A stretch of DNA of 64,000 nucleotides from Luteibacter rhizovicinus DSM 16549 (GCF_001887595.1 NZ_CP017480.1:4701487-4765486), one strand, 5' to 3'. Positions 28,737 to 38,556 are shown, numbered from the stretch's first letter. The notes: generated from the sequence alone by a model not told the origin. Program-made: numbers and translations.

Positions 28737-30457
28737 GTTCCTGGCTCCACGGGTTTGATCGATTGCGGAATGACGCGCGCGTCGAATTCGCGCTTGAGCG
28801 TCCGTACAAAGGGGTCGGACTCCATCGAGGCGACCGCGTTGGCCTGCGCGTCGACCTGCGCCTGGGCCCGGCGCTCCGCCGGCGTGCCCAGATTGCCGTG
28901 ATCGGCAATGAAGCGGATGCGAATGCGACGACCGAGCGCCTGGGAGACCTTTTCTTCCATCTGGCTGGTCAGTGGTTCGACAGCCAGGTGCATGTGCGAG
29001 GGCTGCAAGGCCAGCACCATGCCTTCGCCGTCGAGTTCGCGCAGCGAGGAATTCTGCGCCAGCTGACCGATCGGACCGCGCAGGTTGGCGCGCTCGATCA
29101 CTTCGTGCCAGTCAGGCAAGCCATTGGCACCGAGGACCAGCGGGCCCTGCGGTGCCACCGGTGCCGGCGGCGCAGCGACAGGCGCGGCGACCGGAGGTGC
29201 GGCAGGCGCCGGGCGTGACGGGGCCGGTGCAGGCGCCGGGGCGCTCGCGACAGGCGCTGCCGCCGGGGCAGGCGCGCGCGACGGGGCAACAGGCGCAGGC
29301 GACGGCGCGGGCATCGCGGCACGGGCCGACGCAGGCGCGACAGCCCGAGGCGCGGACGGCGCGGCGCCCTGCCCGGCTTCCGCCGGACGGAAGGCGAACA
29401 TGCGCAGCAGCGCCATCTCGAAGCCGATCCGCGCATCCGGCGCGAGCGGGAGTTCCCGGCGACTGGTGGTGGCGATCTGGTAGTAGAGCTGCACGTCTTC
29501 GGGTGCGAGGCGGTTGGCGATCTCGGCCAGGCCGGCGTCACCCTCTTCCTCGCGATAGCCGGGAATCAGCTGGATCAACTGGATGCGATGGAGCACGGTG
29601 GCGAGATCGTCGAGCACGCCGGCAAAGTCCGGCGAGTACGAGGCGATGCGGTCAGCCTCACCCATGAGTGCCGCGCCGTCGCCAGCGGCGAGTGCCTCGA
29701 TCACGCCCAGTACCTGTCCGCGCTCGACACTGCCGAGCATGGCGCGTACATCGGCCGCGCGCAGGGCACCGCCGCCGTAGGCAATGGCCTGGTCGAGCAG
29801 CGACAGGCCGTCGCGCAGCGAACCGTCCGCGCCATGCGCGAGCTCGCCGATGGCCTCATCGTCGTACTCGATGCCTTCGGCGGCGAGGATATGGCGCATC
29901 TGGCCGGAAATCTGCTCCGGCAGCAGGCGCTTGAGGTTGAACTTCAGGCAGCGCGACAGCACCGTCACCGGCAGTTTCTGCGGGTCGGTCGTGGCGAGCA
30001 GGAACTTCACATGCGGCGGCGGCTCTTCCAGCGTCTTCAGCAGCGCATTGAACGCCGGCTTGGAGAGCATGTGCACCTCATCGACCAGGTAGACCTTGAA
30101 GCGCCCGCGCGACGGCGCGTACTGGGCGTTCTCGATCACCTCGCGGACATCGTCGACACCGGTGTTGCTGGCCGCATCGATCTCGAGGAGGTCGACGAAG
30201 CGGCCGGCGTCCACCGCCGTGCAGACGGAGCACTCGCCACAGGGATCGGCCGATTCACCGCGCTCGCAGTTCAGCGACTTGGCGAAGATGCGCGCGATCG
30301 TCGTCTTGCCGACGCCGCGGGTGCCGGTGAATAGATAGGCGTGATGCATGCGCCCGGAGTCGAGCGCATTCGTGAGCGCGCGGACCACGTGCTCCTGGCC
30401 CACCAGTTCGGCGAACTTGCGCGGGCGCCACTTGCGTGCGAGGACCTGATAGGACAT
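28733..30457 (-). CDS. dnaX: DNA polymerase III subunits tau/gamma
   Basis: 574-aa clamp-loader ATPase. Walker A is GTRGVGKT (residues 45-52), the zinc module has C64, C73, C76 and C79, and the DEVHMLSKPAFNALLKTLEEPP box follows. A long Ala/Pro-rich linker (about residues 375-455) leads to the tau-specific C-terminal domain. I start at ATG 30457 (MSYQVLARKWRP); the open frame upstream runs into the ffs gene. I did not spot an E. coli-type A-rich frameshift site. Confidence 0.95.
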   Translation of the reverse strand: MSYQVLARKWRPRKFAELVGQEHVVRALTNALDSGRMHHAYLFTGTRGVGKTTIARIFAKSLNCERGESADPCGECSVCTAVDAGRFVDLLEIDAASNTGVDDVREVIENAQYAPSRGRFKVYLVDEVHMLSKPAFNALLKTLEEPPPHVKFLLATTDPQKLPVTVLSRCLKFNLKRLLPEQISGQMRHILAAEGIEYDDEAIGELAHGADGSLRDGLSLLDQAIAYGGGALRAADVRAMLGSVERGQVLGVIEALAAGDGAALMGEADRIASYSPDFAGVLDDLATVLHRIQLIQLIPGYREEEGDAGLAEIANRLAPEDVQLYYQIATTSRRELPLAPDARIGFEMALLRMFAFRPAEAGQGAAPSAPRAVAPASARAAMPAPSPAPVAPSRAPAPAAAPVASAPAPAPAPSRPAPAAPPVAAPVAAPPAPVAPQGPLVLGANGLPDWHEVIERANLRGPIGQLAQNSSLRELDGEGMVLALQPSHMHLAVEPLTSQMEEKVSQALGRRIRIRFIADHGNLGTPAERRAQAQVDAQANAVASMESDPFVRTLKREFDARVIPQSIKPVEPGT

Positions 30458-30546
30458 GCGTATTACCTTGGGACGACGGTGGATTGTGCCAAGGACCCGG
30501 GACGGGTGAAAGCGCGGCCCGAAAAGCGCGGCCCTCAAAAGGCGAT

Positions 30547-30650
30547 GACCCTGCCAGCCACACCCCGGCACCCGAGTCGTCCGCTACCGTTGCTTCCTTC
30601 CGGACCTGGCGGAGTTTACGGACTATCGTCGCGGGGGGACCGACAGGGTC
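30547..30650 (-). ncRNA. ffs: signal recognition particle 4.5S RNA
   Basis: About 104 nt. The minus strand contains the domain IV hallmark CAGGTCCGGAAGGAAGCA and the conserved GTGCCGGGGTGTGGCTGGCAG. The 5' end GACCCTGTC pairs with the 3' end GGCAGGGTC. Lies between tRNA-Ser and dnaX, as in many gammaproteobacteria. Confidence 0.93.
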
Positions 30651-30670
30651 ACCATAAAGACGTTTGAAAC

Positions 30671-30761
30671 TGGCGGAGAGAGAGGGATTCGAACCCTCGA
30701 TACGTTATTAGCGTATACACACTTTCCAGGCGTGCTCCTTCAACCACTCGGACACCTCTCC
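30671..30761 (-). tRNA. tRNA-Ser(GGA)
   Basis: 91-base class II tRNA with encoded CCA. Acceptor GGAGAGG pairs with TCTCTCC (one G-T pair), anticodon loop CTGGAAA gives GGA, a long variable arm follows, and the T arm is GAGGGTTCGAATCCCTC. Located 20 bases upstream of the 4.5S RNA and probably co-transcribed with it. Confidence 0.96.
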
Positions 30762-30855
30762 ACTTACATCCTCTTCCCCGGCTTCCTGTCCGGCAAAGAA
30801 GCGGAAGGATAACTTCAGCGGTGCGGCGAGACAAGGGCGGAACGACGAAACCGCC

Positions 30856-31614
30856 TCAACCGGCCGTCGGACGCGGTGGTTCGGGCGCCGGAAGCGGCAG
30901 TCGCTCGCCCGGACGGGCGATCCGGTAGCCACGTGAGACCAGCGTTTCGCCGTCGTCGACGCTCCCGTAGTGGTACAGCGCCATACGGGCGCGGACCTCC
31001 TCCGGGTATTCGCGCTCGAGATCGTCCACCCCGGTGTGGGACGGGTTGCCGACGACGCCACAATCGTGGGCGATGAGTTCGCCGTGGGCGCCATGCAGCG
31101 CCAGCGCCTCGGGCACCGGCCGCGTATCGCCGGTGTAGACGAAGCTGCCACGCAGGGCGAGGCCGTACGAGGTGCCTTGCACGTGGTGGCGGGTCGGGAA
31201 GACGTCGAACCACTCACCCTCGTGCCAGAAACCACGCGTGCAGGGGATGAGGTGGAAGGCCTCCCAGTAGTTCACTCCGCCCTCGGCCAGGGCACCCGGG
31301 TAGTCGGCCACCCTGCCCTGCAGCCACGGCAGGAGCCCCGCGTGCAGGTAGACCCGCGTGCGACCGCGCAAGGCTTCGTCGAACCACAGACGGAAGAACA
31401 ACCGCTCCATGCCGGCGACATGGTCCATGTGGACGTGGGTCACGTAGAGCGCCGGCGGCGGGGCGCCGTAAGCCGCCACGTAGCGGTCCAGCGTGTCCGG
31501 GCCACAGTCCACCAGGAGCAGGGGCCGGCCGTCGCGCTCGACGACGACGGCGGAGGATCCGAGCTCCACGGCGTGCGCCGCGCCCGTGCCAAGGAAGTGC
31601 AGGTTCCAGCTCAC
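30856..31614 (-). CDS. MBL-fold metal-dependent hydrolase
   Basis: 252-aa metallo-beta-lactamase superfamily protein. The zinc motif HVHMDH is at residues 60-65, with LVDCGPDT before it, GSFVYTGDTRPVPE and LIAHDCGVVGNPSHTGVDDLE after it. The layout resembles the RNase Z/PhnP group, but no RNase Z exosite is evident, so the substrate is open. The ATG overlaps the kdkA stop by 4 bases. Confidence 0.85.
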   Translation of the reverse strand: MSWNLHFLGTGAAHAVELGSSAVVVERDGRPLLLVDCGPDTLDRYVAAYGAPPPALYVTHVHMDHVAGMERLFFRLWFDEALRGRTRVYLHAGLLPWLQGRVADYPGALAEGGVNYWEAFHLIPCTRGFWHEGEWFDVFPTRHHVQGTSYGLALRGSFVYTGDTRPVPEALALHGAHGELIAHDCGVVGNPSHTGVDDLEREYPEEVRARMALYHYGSVDDGETLVSRGYRIARPGERLPLPAPEPPRPTAG

Positions 31615-32339
31615 CCTTTAAGACTCCGCTCGTAGTGCTCGATCAGGGCCGGCCAGAGCTCGGCGTCGAAGGTGTCGCCGCCGGCATCGCGGGCGCCGAT
31701 CTTGATCAGCGATCGCTTCAGGCGAGCCAGGTTCGCCAGCCGCCAATGCAGCGACGGTCGGCGAAGGCGGCCGCGATCGAAGTCGATGAGGTAGAGGCCT
31801 TGTGGATTGACCAGGATGTTGTGCGCATTGAGATCCGCATGCCAGGCACCCTCACGATGAAAACGGGCGATCAACTCACCCACCTTCCCCGCCAGGGCGA
31901 CATTGAAGGCGCCATCGTTCAGGCGTTCGGCCAGGGTGGCCGCCTCGGGAATCCGCAAGGTGATCAGGTCCGCCGAGTAACGCAGCCAGTAGCGCACGTA
32001 ACGTGTGGCCAACGGCGGCGATACCGGCAGACCCCGGCGCTCCAGCTCAGCCAGCAGGCGGAATTCGCGTACGCTGCGGGTGCGACCCCGGCCCGTGAAC
32101 AGGTAGCGGTCGCCGAAGATTCGGGCCACCATGCCACCGCGCCGATAATGGCGAAGCACGGCCTCACCGGCCGGCGTTTCGATCACCGATACGCCGCCGC
32201 GACCGCCGGCCTGCGAGCGCAGGGCATCGCGCTCACTCCAATGGGCGGGCGAGAACCAGAGGCTGTCGACTTGAGATGTACGGGTGGCGTCGAACAGAAT
32301 CGTGCCGCCCGCCGCCTCCGCTACGCGTTCTTCTGTCAT
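31611..32339 (-). CDS. kdkA: 3-deoxy-D-manno-octulosonate kinase
   Basis: 242-aa kinase of the KdkA/InaA-like group, which phosphorylates Kdo in the LPS inner core. The catalytic loop HADLNAHNILVN and metal site LYLIDFDRGRLR are clear, and GGMVARIFGDRYLFTGRGRTRSVREF is typical of KdkA. Such Kdo-phosphate cores are known in Haemophilus and Xanthomonas. It is divergent from a GT9 heptosyltransferase-like gene, which supports a core-LPS role. Confidence 0.88.
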   Translation of the reverse strand: MTEERVAEAAGGTILFDATRTSQVDSLWFSPAHWSERDALRSQAGGRGGVSVIETPAGEAVLRHYRRGGMVARIFGDRYLFTGRGRTRSVREFRLLAELERRGLPVSPPLATRYVRYWLRYSADLITLRIPEAATLAERLNDGAFNVALAGKVGELIARFHREGAWHADLNAHNILVNPQGLYLIDFDRGRLRRPSLHWRLANLARLKRSLIKIGARDAGGDTFDAELWPALIEHYERSLKG

Positions 32340-32381
32340 TTTCGGGCCGCCGTGGAGCGGCCTCCTATCCGGTGATCGATC

Positions 32382-33461
32382 TTGCCCAGTCTAACAAGCC
32401 GCCCCCTCCCGCCGGGAGACTCCAGCCTCTGCATCATGCGGACGTCCGCCATCGGTGACGTGACGCACGTAACGCCGCTGATACGCACCCTGCAGGAAAA
32501 GGCGCCGCAGACAAGGCTCACCTGGATCATCGGCAAGCTCGAGCGCCGCCTGGTAGGCGACCTGCCGGGGGTGGAGTTCATCACCTTCGACAAGGGCCAG
32601 GGTCGCGCTGGCGTGAGCGCCGTGCGCGAGGCCCTCGCCGGCCGTCGCTTCGATGCCCTGCTGCACATGCAGGTGGCCCTGCGCTCGAACCTCTTGAGTC
32701 TTTCCGTAAAAGCGGATCGCCGCATCGGCTACGACCACGCCCGGTCCAAGGACTTGCACGGCCTGTTCGTCAACGAACGCATCCCCGCTCGCACCGGCGA
32801 GCACGTCCTGGATGCCATGGCCAGCTTCATCGAGCCGCTCGGCCTGAAGCAGACCGCGGTGCGCTGGGATATCCCGGTGCCTGACGAAGCCCATGCCTGG
32901 GCGGCCGAACAGCTGCCCGGCGATGCACCGACGCTGCTGGTCAGCCCGATGTCGAGCCATACGGTGCGCAACTGGCGGGTGGAACGCTATGCGGCGCTGA
33001 TCGACCATGCGATGGCTCGTGGCCTGCGCGTAGCGCTCGTCGGTGGTCCGTCGGCACCGGAGCGTGCACTGGCGGACAGCATTCTCGCGGCGGTGAAGCA
33101 GGCCCCCATGGACCTGACGGGCAAGGACACGTTGAAGCGTTTCATGGCCCTGCTCTCGCGCAGTTCCATGATTCTCACGCCGGATTCGGGCCCGATGCAC
33201 ATGGCCAACGCGGCCGGCGTGAAAGTGCTCGGCCTGCATGCGGCGAGCAATCCCGAGCGCTCCGGACCGTACTCGGACCGCCGCTGGTGCGTCGACAAAT
33301 ACGATGCCGCTTCCCGCAAGTTCTTCGGCAAGCCGGCTTCAGAAATTCCGTGGGGCACGAAGATCGAAAAGCCCGGCGTCATGGACCTGGTCGAAGTCGA
33401 CGACATGATCGCGCGCTTCGAAGCCTGCGCCGACCACCTGGGAATCGCCCTCGCAAAATAA
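32382..33461 (+). CDS. glycosyltransferase family 9 (heptosyltransferase-like)
   Basis: Up to 359 aa. The GT9 pattern is seen at CIMRTSAIGDVTHVTPLIRTL (N-terminal), LVSPMSSHTVRNWRVERYAALID (donor site) and LTPDSGPMHMANAAGVKVLGLH (C-terminal). It probably adds heptose to the LPS inner core next to the Kdo kinase. The longest frame begins at TTG 32382; the ATG at 32436 would start just before TSAIGD and looks a little short. Confidence 0.87.
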   Translation: MPSLTSRPLPPGDSSLCIMRTSAIGDVTHVTPLIRTLQEKAPQTRLTWIIGKLERRLVGDLPGVEFITFDKGQGRAGVSAVREALAGRRFDALLHMQVALRSNLLSLSVKADRRIGYDHARSKDLHGLFVNERIPARTGEHVLDAMASFIEPLGLKQTAVRWDIPVPDEAHAWAAEQLPGDAPTLLVSPMSSHTVRNWRVERYAALIDHAMARGLRVALVGGPSAPERALADSILAAVKQAPMDLTGKDTLKRFMALLSRSSMILTPDSGPMHMANAAGVKVLGLHAASNPERSGPYSDRRWCVDKYDAASRKFFGKPASEIPWGTKIEKPGVMDLVEVDDMIARFEACADHLGIALAK

Positions 33462-33470
33462 CCGCAGCCT

Positions 33471-33527
33471 TGTAGGAGCCGATTCATCGGCTCCCACAAA
33501 AGGCATCGCCGATAAATCGGCTCCTAC
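33471..33527. repeat. REP-like inverted pair
   Basis: Unit TGTAGGAGCCGATTCATCGG (33471 on, itself palindromic to 33498) and an inverted unit GCCGATAAATCGGCTCCTAC (ending 33527). Same family as at 18053 and 63352. Lies between the convergent GT9 and DUF6165 genes. Confidence 0.85.
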
Positions 33528-33548
33528 CCGAGTGGCGAGAGTGCGTTA

Positions 33549-33953
33549 TCAGGCCTGCGGGGCGCGGTAGTCCTGGTAGGACTTTTCTTCGACGAGGGTC
33601 GAACCCAGCTTCATGTTGATCTCGCGCTTGATCGCCGCGCGCTCGTCGTTCTCGATGTACACCGAGCGGGCGAGCTGGATGAACGCCTGATCGAAGGCCT
33701 GGGCACGCTCCTTCATGCGGATGTCGTCCTCGATCTTCCACAGGCGCTGGTTGACCGCGAGCAGACGCGCGGTTTCGTGCGCGATATCGGTCTCCGAGGC
33801 CTTGTCGTTCTTCCACGTCGCATCGAGCAGTTCGAGCTCGTTGCGCACGTTGGCCAGCTTGGCGTCGTCCTTGATTTCCTGCAGCTTGATCTGAAGGATC
33901 GTCATCTTGTCGATCAGCTCGCCGTAAGAAACGGGGGTCTGGATCAGGCTCAT
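33549..33953 (-). CDS. DUF6165 family protein
   Basis: 134-aa, largely helical protein: TPVSYGELIDKMTILQIKLQEIKD, then a long charged coiled-coil region and a short C-terminal tail. It resembles the DUF6165 family, which often lies near LPS glycosyltransferase genes, as here. No enzymatic motif is visible. Function unknown. Confidence 0.75.
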   Translation of the reverse strand: MSLIQTPVSYGELIDKMTILQIKLQEIKDDAKLANVRNELELLDATWKNDKASETDIAHETARLLAVNQRLWKIEDDIRMKERAQAFDQAFIQLARSVYIENDERAAIKREINMKLGSTLVEEKSYQDYRAPQA

Positions 33954-33970
33954 GGCAAATCTCCGGTCGG

Positions 33971-34894
33971 TCAGGCGCCGGAGGTTAGCAGTTTTGCGCC
34001 GGCCCGACTGCCGCCATAGGCCGCCAGGCCCTCCACCAGATGGTCGAATACCGCGCGAATGCGAAGGCTGCTGCGCTGGTCCTCGTGCATGACCACCCAG
34101 ATCGGCAACGGAATATCCACCGCCTTGGGAAACAGTCGCACCAGCCCGGCGCGCCGTCCCAGGGGCACCTGGCAGGCGCCGATCCCGAAACCCGCCCGGA
34201 TAGCGGCCAGTCCGGCGAGATCGTTGTCCGTACGCAAGCTGAAGAATTCGCGTCGGTACGGCATGTCCGCCGGACGGGTGGCGCGGATATAGGGCGTCTC
34301 TTCGTCGTAACCGATCAAGGCGTGGCGGGTCAGGTCCTCAAGCGTCTTCGGCCGGCCGGCGGCGGCAAGATAATCCGCGTGCGCGAAAAGGCCGATGGGA
34401 ATGACGCAGACCTTGCGGGCGACCAGCGCGTCCTGATCCGGCGGCGAACTACGGACGGCGATGTCGGCATCGCGACGCAGCAGGTTCTCGGTGCGATTGG
34501 TTGTCGACAACTCGAAGATCAGACCTGGGGAACGATGTCGCATGGCGGCCAGGATCGGCGGCAAGACTTCCACGCCGTTGACCTCGCTCGCCGTGATACG
34601 CACGACGCCACGCAACTCGTCCTTCGCGCCCGAGGCGGCGCGCAGGGCCGAAGCGGCGGCCGATGCCATCGCCTCCGCGTGCGGCCGGAGTTTCAGGGCG
34701 GCATCCGTCGGAATCAGCCCGTGCGAGGCGCGCGAGAACAGCGGCACGCCGAGCGATGCCTCGAGTTCGCGGATATGCCGGCCCAGGCTCGGCTGGGTCA
34801 TGCCAAGCCTGCGTGCCGCTCCGGAAAGGCTGCCCTCGCGGAGTACGGCGAGGAAAGAGCGGAAGAGATCCCACGTCGGGTCAGTCGTAGCCAT
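33971..34894 (-). CDS. LysR family transcriptional regulator
   Basis: 307 aa. The winged helix-turn-helix (residues about 8-66, SLSGAARRLGMTQPSLGRHIRELEASLGVPLFSR) is followed by a type 2 periplasmic-binding-like effector domain. It is transcribed away from the NAD-dependent epimerase gene with 90 bases between the starts, so it most likely controls that gene. Confidence 0.9.
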   Translation of the reverse strand: MATTDPTWDLFRSFLAVLREGSLSGAARRLGMTQPSLGRHIRELEASLGVPLFSRASHGLIPTDAALKLRPHAEAMASAAASALRAASGAKDELRGVVRITASEVNGVEVLPPILAAMRHRSPGLIFELSTTNRTENLLRRDADIAVRSSPPDQDALVARKVCVIPIGLFAHADYLAAAGRPKTLEDLTRHALIGYDEETPYIRATRPADMPYRREFFSLRTDNDLAGLAAIRAGFGIGACQVPLGRRAGLVRLFPKAVDIPLPIWVVMHEDQRSSLRIRAVFDHLVEGLAAYGGSRAGAKLLTSGA

Positions 34895-34984
34895 GCAAAA
34901 ACGTATATCACATCAACGTCTTTAGGCAATTCCCGTATGGCCTCGAGGCGACCAGACTTCGTTCATCCCAACGGAGTCGACGCC

Positions 34985-35947
34985 ATGCAGACAACCACGC
35001 ACCGAACCGCACTTGTCCTGGGCGCCACCGGCGGCGTCGGCGGCGCGACCGCCAGGGCCCTCCTCGACAAGGGCTGGAAGGTCAAAGCGCTCACGCGCCG
35101 CAGCATGCCTGCCGACGGCCCGATCCAGTGGATCAAGGGAGACGCGATGAACGCCGCCGACGTCCTCGCAGCCGCGGCGGGTGCGCAGGTCATCGTGCAC
35201 GCCGTCAATCCTCCCGGTTACCGGAACTGGGAAACGCAGGTACTACCGATGATCGACAACACCATCGCCGCCGCACGTGCCGTCGACGCACGCATCGTCA
35301 TCTTCGGCAGTGTTTACAACTACGGCCTGGATACGTTTCCCCTGCTTCGCGAGGACAGCCCGCAGCACCCGCCGACGCGAAAGGGCGAGATCCGCGTCGA
35401 GCTCGAACGACGCCTGGAAGCGGCGGCTCGCGATGGCGTGCGCTCACTGAACCTTCGTTGCGGTGACTTCTACGGACCGAACGCGGGAAGCAGCTGGTTC
35501 GCGCAGGGCCTGGTCAAGCCGGGCAAGCCCCTGCGCGTTATGCACTATCCGGGGCCGCGCGACCTGGGCCACGCATGGGCGTATCTGCCCGACGTTGGTG
35601 CGACGACCGCCGCGCTTCTCGATCGGGAGGATCGCCTCGACACGTTCTCGCGCTTTCATTTCGACGGCCACTACATCACCGGCAACGCTCTCCATGCCGC
35701 CGTGCGTCGGGCGTCGGGCAAGCCCGCCCTGCCACTGCGTACCTTCCCGTGGATCGTGGTCACCCTGGCGTCGCCTTTCTCCACGACGATGCGCGAGGTG
35801 CGCAAGATGCGCTATCTCTGGCGCGCGCCGCTGCAACTGGACGGTAAGCGACTGCACGCGTTTCTCGGTGTCGTTCCCTCCACGCCGATCGACGCCGCGT
35901 TGCACACGACCCTGTCATCGCTAGGGGTGCTCGACACCAGCGCCTGA
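34985..35947 (+). CDS. NAD-dependent epimerase/dehydratase-like protein
   Basis: 320-aa extended short-chain dehydrogenase. The Rossmann motif is GATGGVGGATARALL (residues 13-27); VIFGSVYNYG followed by the downstream LNLRCGDFYGPNAGSS fits NAD(P)-binding sugar-nucleotide-type or flavone-reductase-like proteins. The substrate is unknown. The ATG at 34985 is chosen because the fold starts there; an in-frame ATG exists at 34937. Partner of the divergent LysR gene. Confidence 0.83.
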   Translation: MQTTTHRTALVLGATGGVGGATARALLDKGWKVKALTRRSMPADGPIQWIKGDAMNAADVLAAAAGAQVIVHAVNPPGYRNWETQVLPMIDNTIAAARAVDARIVIFGSVYNYGLDTFPLLREDSPQHPPTRKGEIRVELERRLEAAARDGVRSLNLRCGDFYGPNAGSSWFAQGLVKPGKPLRVMHYPGPRDLGHAWAYLPDVGATTAALLDREDRLDTFSRFHFDGHYITGNALHAAVRRASGKPALPLRTFPWIVVTLASPFSTTMREVRKMRYLWRAPLQLDGKRLHAFLGVVPSTPIDAALHTTLSSLGVLDTSA

Positions 35948-36011
35948 CGCACTGACGCCGGCTCGACGTCGCACCGCTATGATCGGCGCAACGCCATCGC
36001 GGAGTGCACGC

Positions 36012-37121
36012 ATGAGCCAGCCGCCTGTCCTGATTGTCGGTGCCGGCCCCACCGGACTGGCCGCCGCCCTGTTTCTCGACGTTCACGGCGTCAAAGCGCG
36101 GATCGTGGATGCCGCGCTGCAGCCAGCAGCCCATTCGCGTGCCCTGGTGGTCAATCCGCGGACGCTGGATCTTCTCGCCGGGACAGGCGTGACCGAACGC
36201 ATGCTCGCCGAGGGGCGCCGCATTCGCGGCGTGCGTTTTCATGAGAACGGCAAGGTGCTGGCGACGGTCGAAGCCGAATCGATGCATCCGCGTTACGGCC
36301 TCACCGTCCTGTCGCAGGAACGCAGCGAAGCGCTTCTCACCGAGGCGTTGCTCGCGCGAAACATCCCCATCGAACGCGGCCTGCGCGCCGGATGCGTGGG
36401 TCAGGACGACAACGAAGTACGGGTGGCATTGAACGGCGCCAGCGACGGGGAGCGCGGGTACGCTGCGGTATTCGCCGCAGACGGCGCGCGCAGCGATTTC
36501 CGTGGGACGCTCGAGATCGGTTTCTCTGGCTCGTCCTATCCGGAACCCTGGCCGCTTTACGACGTTCCGCTGGAGACGCCGCTCGACCGCGATCATGCTC
36601 ACATCCTGTTTTATCCCGAAGGAATGATCTTCCTGCTCGCACTGAACGACGAGATATGGCGTGTCATTTCCAACCTGCCGAACCCCCTCGCCCGACTACC
36701 GACGGGAACGGTCTCCAGTGAACCGATCTGGGAATCGTCATTCCACGTGGCACACCGCGTCGCCGATCGCTGCGCCATCGATCGCATCGCACTCGGCGGC
36801 GATGCCGCCCACGTGCATTCACCCGTCGGCGCGCGCGGCATGAACCTGGGCATCGAAGATGCCGCCGCGTTCGCCATGTACTTCACCGCGCCGGGAGCGA
36901 ATCCGATGGATGCACTCGAGCGTTACCACCGGGAACGTCATGCGGTGCACAAGGGCGTGGTGCGCCGCGTGCACGCCGTAACGGCAATGGCACGCAGCAG
37001 TAACCACCTCGTCGCGAGCTTTCGCCACACGGCCCTGCCGTGGATGTCGCGTATGCCGGCCCTCAGCGAGCGCGTGCTGCGCACCGTTGCCGGACTCGAT
37101 CACCCGGCGCCGGCGCCCTGA
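36012..37121 (+). CDS. FAD-dependent monooxygenase
   Basis: 369 aa of the PHBH/UbiH-like aromatic hydroxylase group. It has the FAD dinucleotide motif VLIVGAGPTGLAAALFLD at residues 6-23 and GGDAAHVHSPVGARGMNLGIEDAAA, the second FAD motif. The protein is somewhat short at the C-terminus for a phenol hydroxylase. The ATG at 36012 follows CGGAG. Substrate unknown. Confidence 0.85.
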   Translation: MSQPPVLIVGAGPTGLAAALFLDVHGVKARIVDAALQPAAHSRALVVNPRTLDLLAGTGVTERMLAEGRRIRGVRFHENGKVLATVEAESMHPRYGLTVLSQERSEALLTEALLARNIPIERGLRAGCVGQDDNEVRVALNGASDGERGYAAVFAADGARSDFRGTLEIGFSGSSYPEPWPLYDVPLETPLDRDHAHILFYPEGMIFLLALNDEIWRVISNLPNPLARLPTGTVSSEPIWESSFHVAHRVADRCAIDRIALGGDAAHVHSPVGARGMNLGIEDAAAFAMYFTAPGANPMDALERYHRERHAVHKGVVRRVHAVTAMARSSNHLVASFRHTALPWMSRMPALSERVLRTVAGLDHPAPAP

Positions 37122-37123
37122 GC

Positions 37124-38518
37124 TCAGAGCGAAATCGCACCCGCCGCATCAAGCAGCAGCACCACGTTCAGGCTCAACACCACCAAGGCACCCAGACTCG
37201 CCAGCACGACGACCGGCCAGCGGTTGTGGAACACGCCCATGGTGTCGCGGCGACTGGTGAACCACACCAGCGCAATCATCGGGAACGGCAAGGCGATACT
37301 CAGCGCTACCTGACTCAACACCAGCGCACGCGTCGCGTCCACGCCAGCGATGACGACGATGAAGCTGGGCACCATCGTAATGGACCGCCGCAACCACAGC
37401 GGAATACGGAAGGCGACAAAGCCCTGCATGATCATCTGCCCGGCCATCGTACCCACGACGGAGCTCGAAAAACCGGAGGCGACCAGGGAGATCAGGAAGA
37501 TCGTCGCCGCCGCGCCACCGAGCAACGGCACCAGAGTCTGGTAGGCCGTCTCGATCTTCGCCACGTCCGGATGACTGCCGTGGAACGCACCCGCGGCCAT
37601 GACAACCATCGCCAGATTGATCAGGCCAGCCACGGTCAGCGCCAGCACGACTTCGAGATTGGAAAGCCGGATGATCCGTCGCCGCTCCGGGTCGGTCTTC
37701 GGTCGCGCCCGCCGCTCGGTCAGCCCCGAGTGCAGGAACAAGGCATGCGGCATCACCGTCGCTCCGATGATGCCCACCGCGATCGCCACAGCGGCGCTGT
37801 CCGGCAGATTCGGTACGAAGATCTGCTGCCCCAGCGACGCCCAGCCCACCGGCGCCACGAACAGCTCGACGAGATACGAAAGTCCAACGACGCCGACCAG
37901 GGCGCCAATCGCCAGTTCGAGTCGCCGATAGCCCATGCCTTCGAGCAGCAACAAGGCGTACGTCACGATGCCGGTGATCACCATGCCGACCAGCAGCGGA
38001 AGGTGAAACAGCAGGCTCAGACCGATCGCGCCACCGAGGAACTCGGCGAGGTCGGTCGCCATCGCCGCCAGTTCGCTGACCACCCACATCACGTAGACGA
38101 GCGGCTTGGGCAGACGCTCGCGACACAGCTGGGCCAGGTCACGACCGGTCACGATGCCCAGGCGTGCCGACAGACTCTGGAACAGCATGGCGACGAGGTT
38201 AGCCAGGACCACCACCCAGAGCAGCCCGTAGCCGTACCGCGCACCCGCCTGGATATTGGTCGCGAAGTTGCCGGGGTCGATGTAAGCCACCGACACGACG
38301 ATCGCCGGCCCAGCGAACGGCGCCAGCCCGGCCAGCCCCGTCCGCCGGCCTTGCAGGACGTCCTGCATGACCTGGGTATCGCGTGCGCGCCTGACTTCGT
38401 CTCTCACCGCAGCGTCCGATGGGCGAAAGGCGCCCGTAGCCGGATTAAGAACAGCATCGCGTACACAGGACGTTAATGTGTGAAACCGGTGCGCGGGCAC
38501 TTCGCGGCTCCTCCACAA
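37124..38518 (-). CDS. Nramp family divalent metal transporter
   Basis: Up to 464 aa with about eleven transmembrane helices. The metal-binding helices carry DPGN (AYIDPGNFATNIQAGA) and MPHALFLHSGL, the two signature sites of Mn2+/Fe2+ Nramp (MntH-type) transporters. The N-terminal 50 residues before MQDVLQGRRTGLAGL are not hydrophobic and may be mis-started; ATG 38368 is an alternative. The stop lies 2 bases from the convergent monooxygenase gene. Confidence 0.92.
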   Translation of the reverse strand: MWRSREVPAHRFHTLTSCVRDAVLNPATGAFRPSDAAVRDEVRRARDTQVMQDVLQGRRTGLAGLAPFAGPAIVVSVAYIDPGNFATNIQAGARYGYGLLWVVVLANLVAMLFQSLSARLGIVTGRDLAQLCRERLPKPLVYVMWVVSELAAMATDLAEFLGGAIGLSLLFHLPLLVGMVITGIVTYALLLLEGMGYRRLELAIGALVGVVGLSYLVELFVAPVGWASLGQQIFVPNLPDSAAVAIAVGIIGATVMPHALFLHSGLTERRARPKTDPERRRIIRLSNLEVVLALTVAGLINLAMVVMAAGAFHGSHPDVAKIETAYQTLVPLLGGAAATIFLISLVASGFSSSVVGTMAGQMIMQGFVAFRIPLWLRRSITMVPSFIVVIAGVDATRALVLSQVALSIALPFPMIALVWFTSRRDTMGVFHNRWPVVVLASLGALVVLSLNVVLLLDAAGAISL

Positions 38519-38556
38519 GACGCGGCCTATATCTCGTGGGGATTCCCGGAGGCGCC

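Noticed and set aside
29085..29483. Ala/Gly-rich plus-strand ORF resembling a repetitive protein
   Set aside because: It is the antisense of the Ala/Pro linker of DnaX.
33471..33527. CRISPR-like repeats
   Set aside because: The repeats are inverted, unevenly spaced and lack spacers or cas genes; they are REP-like.
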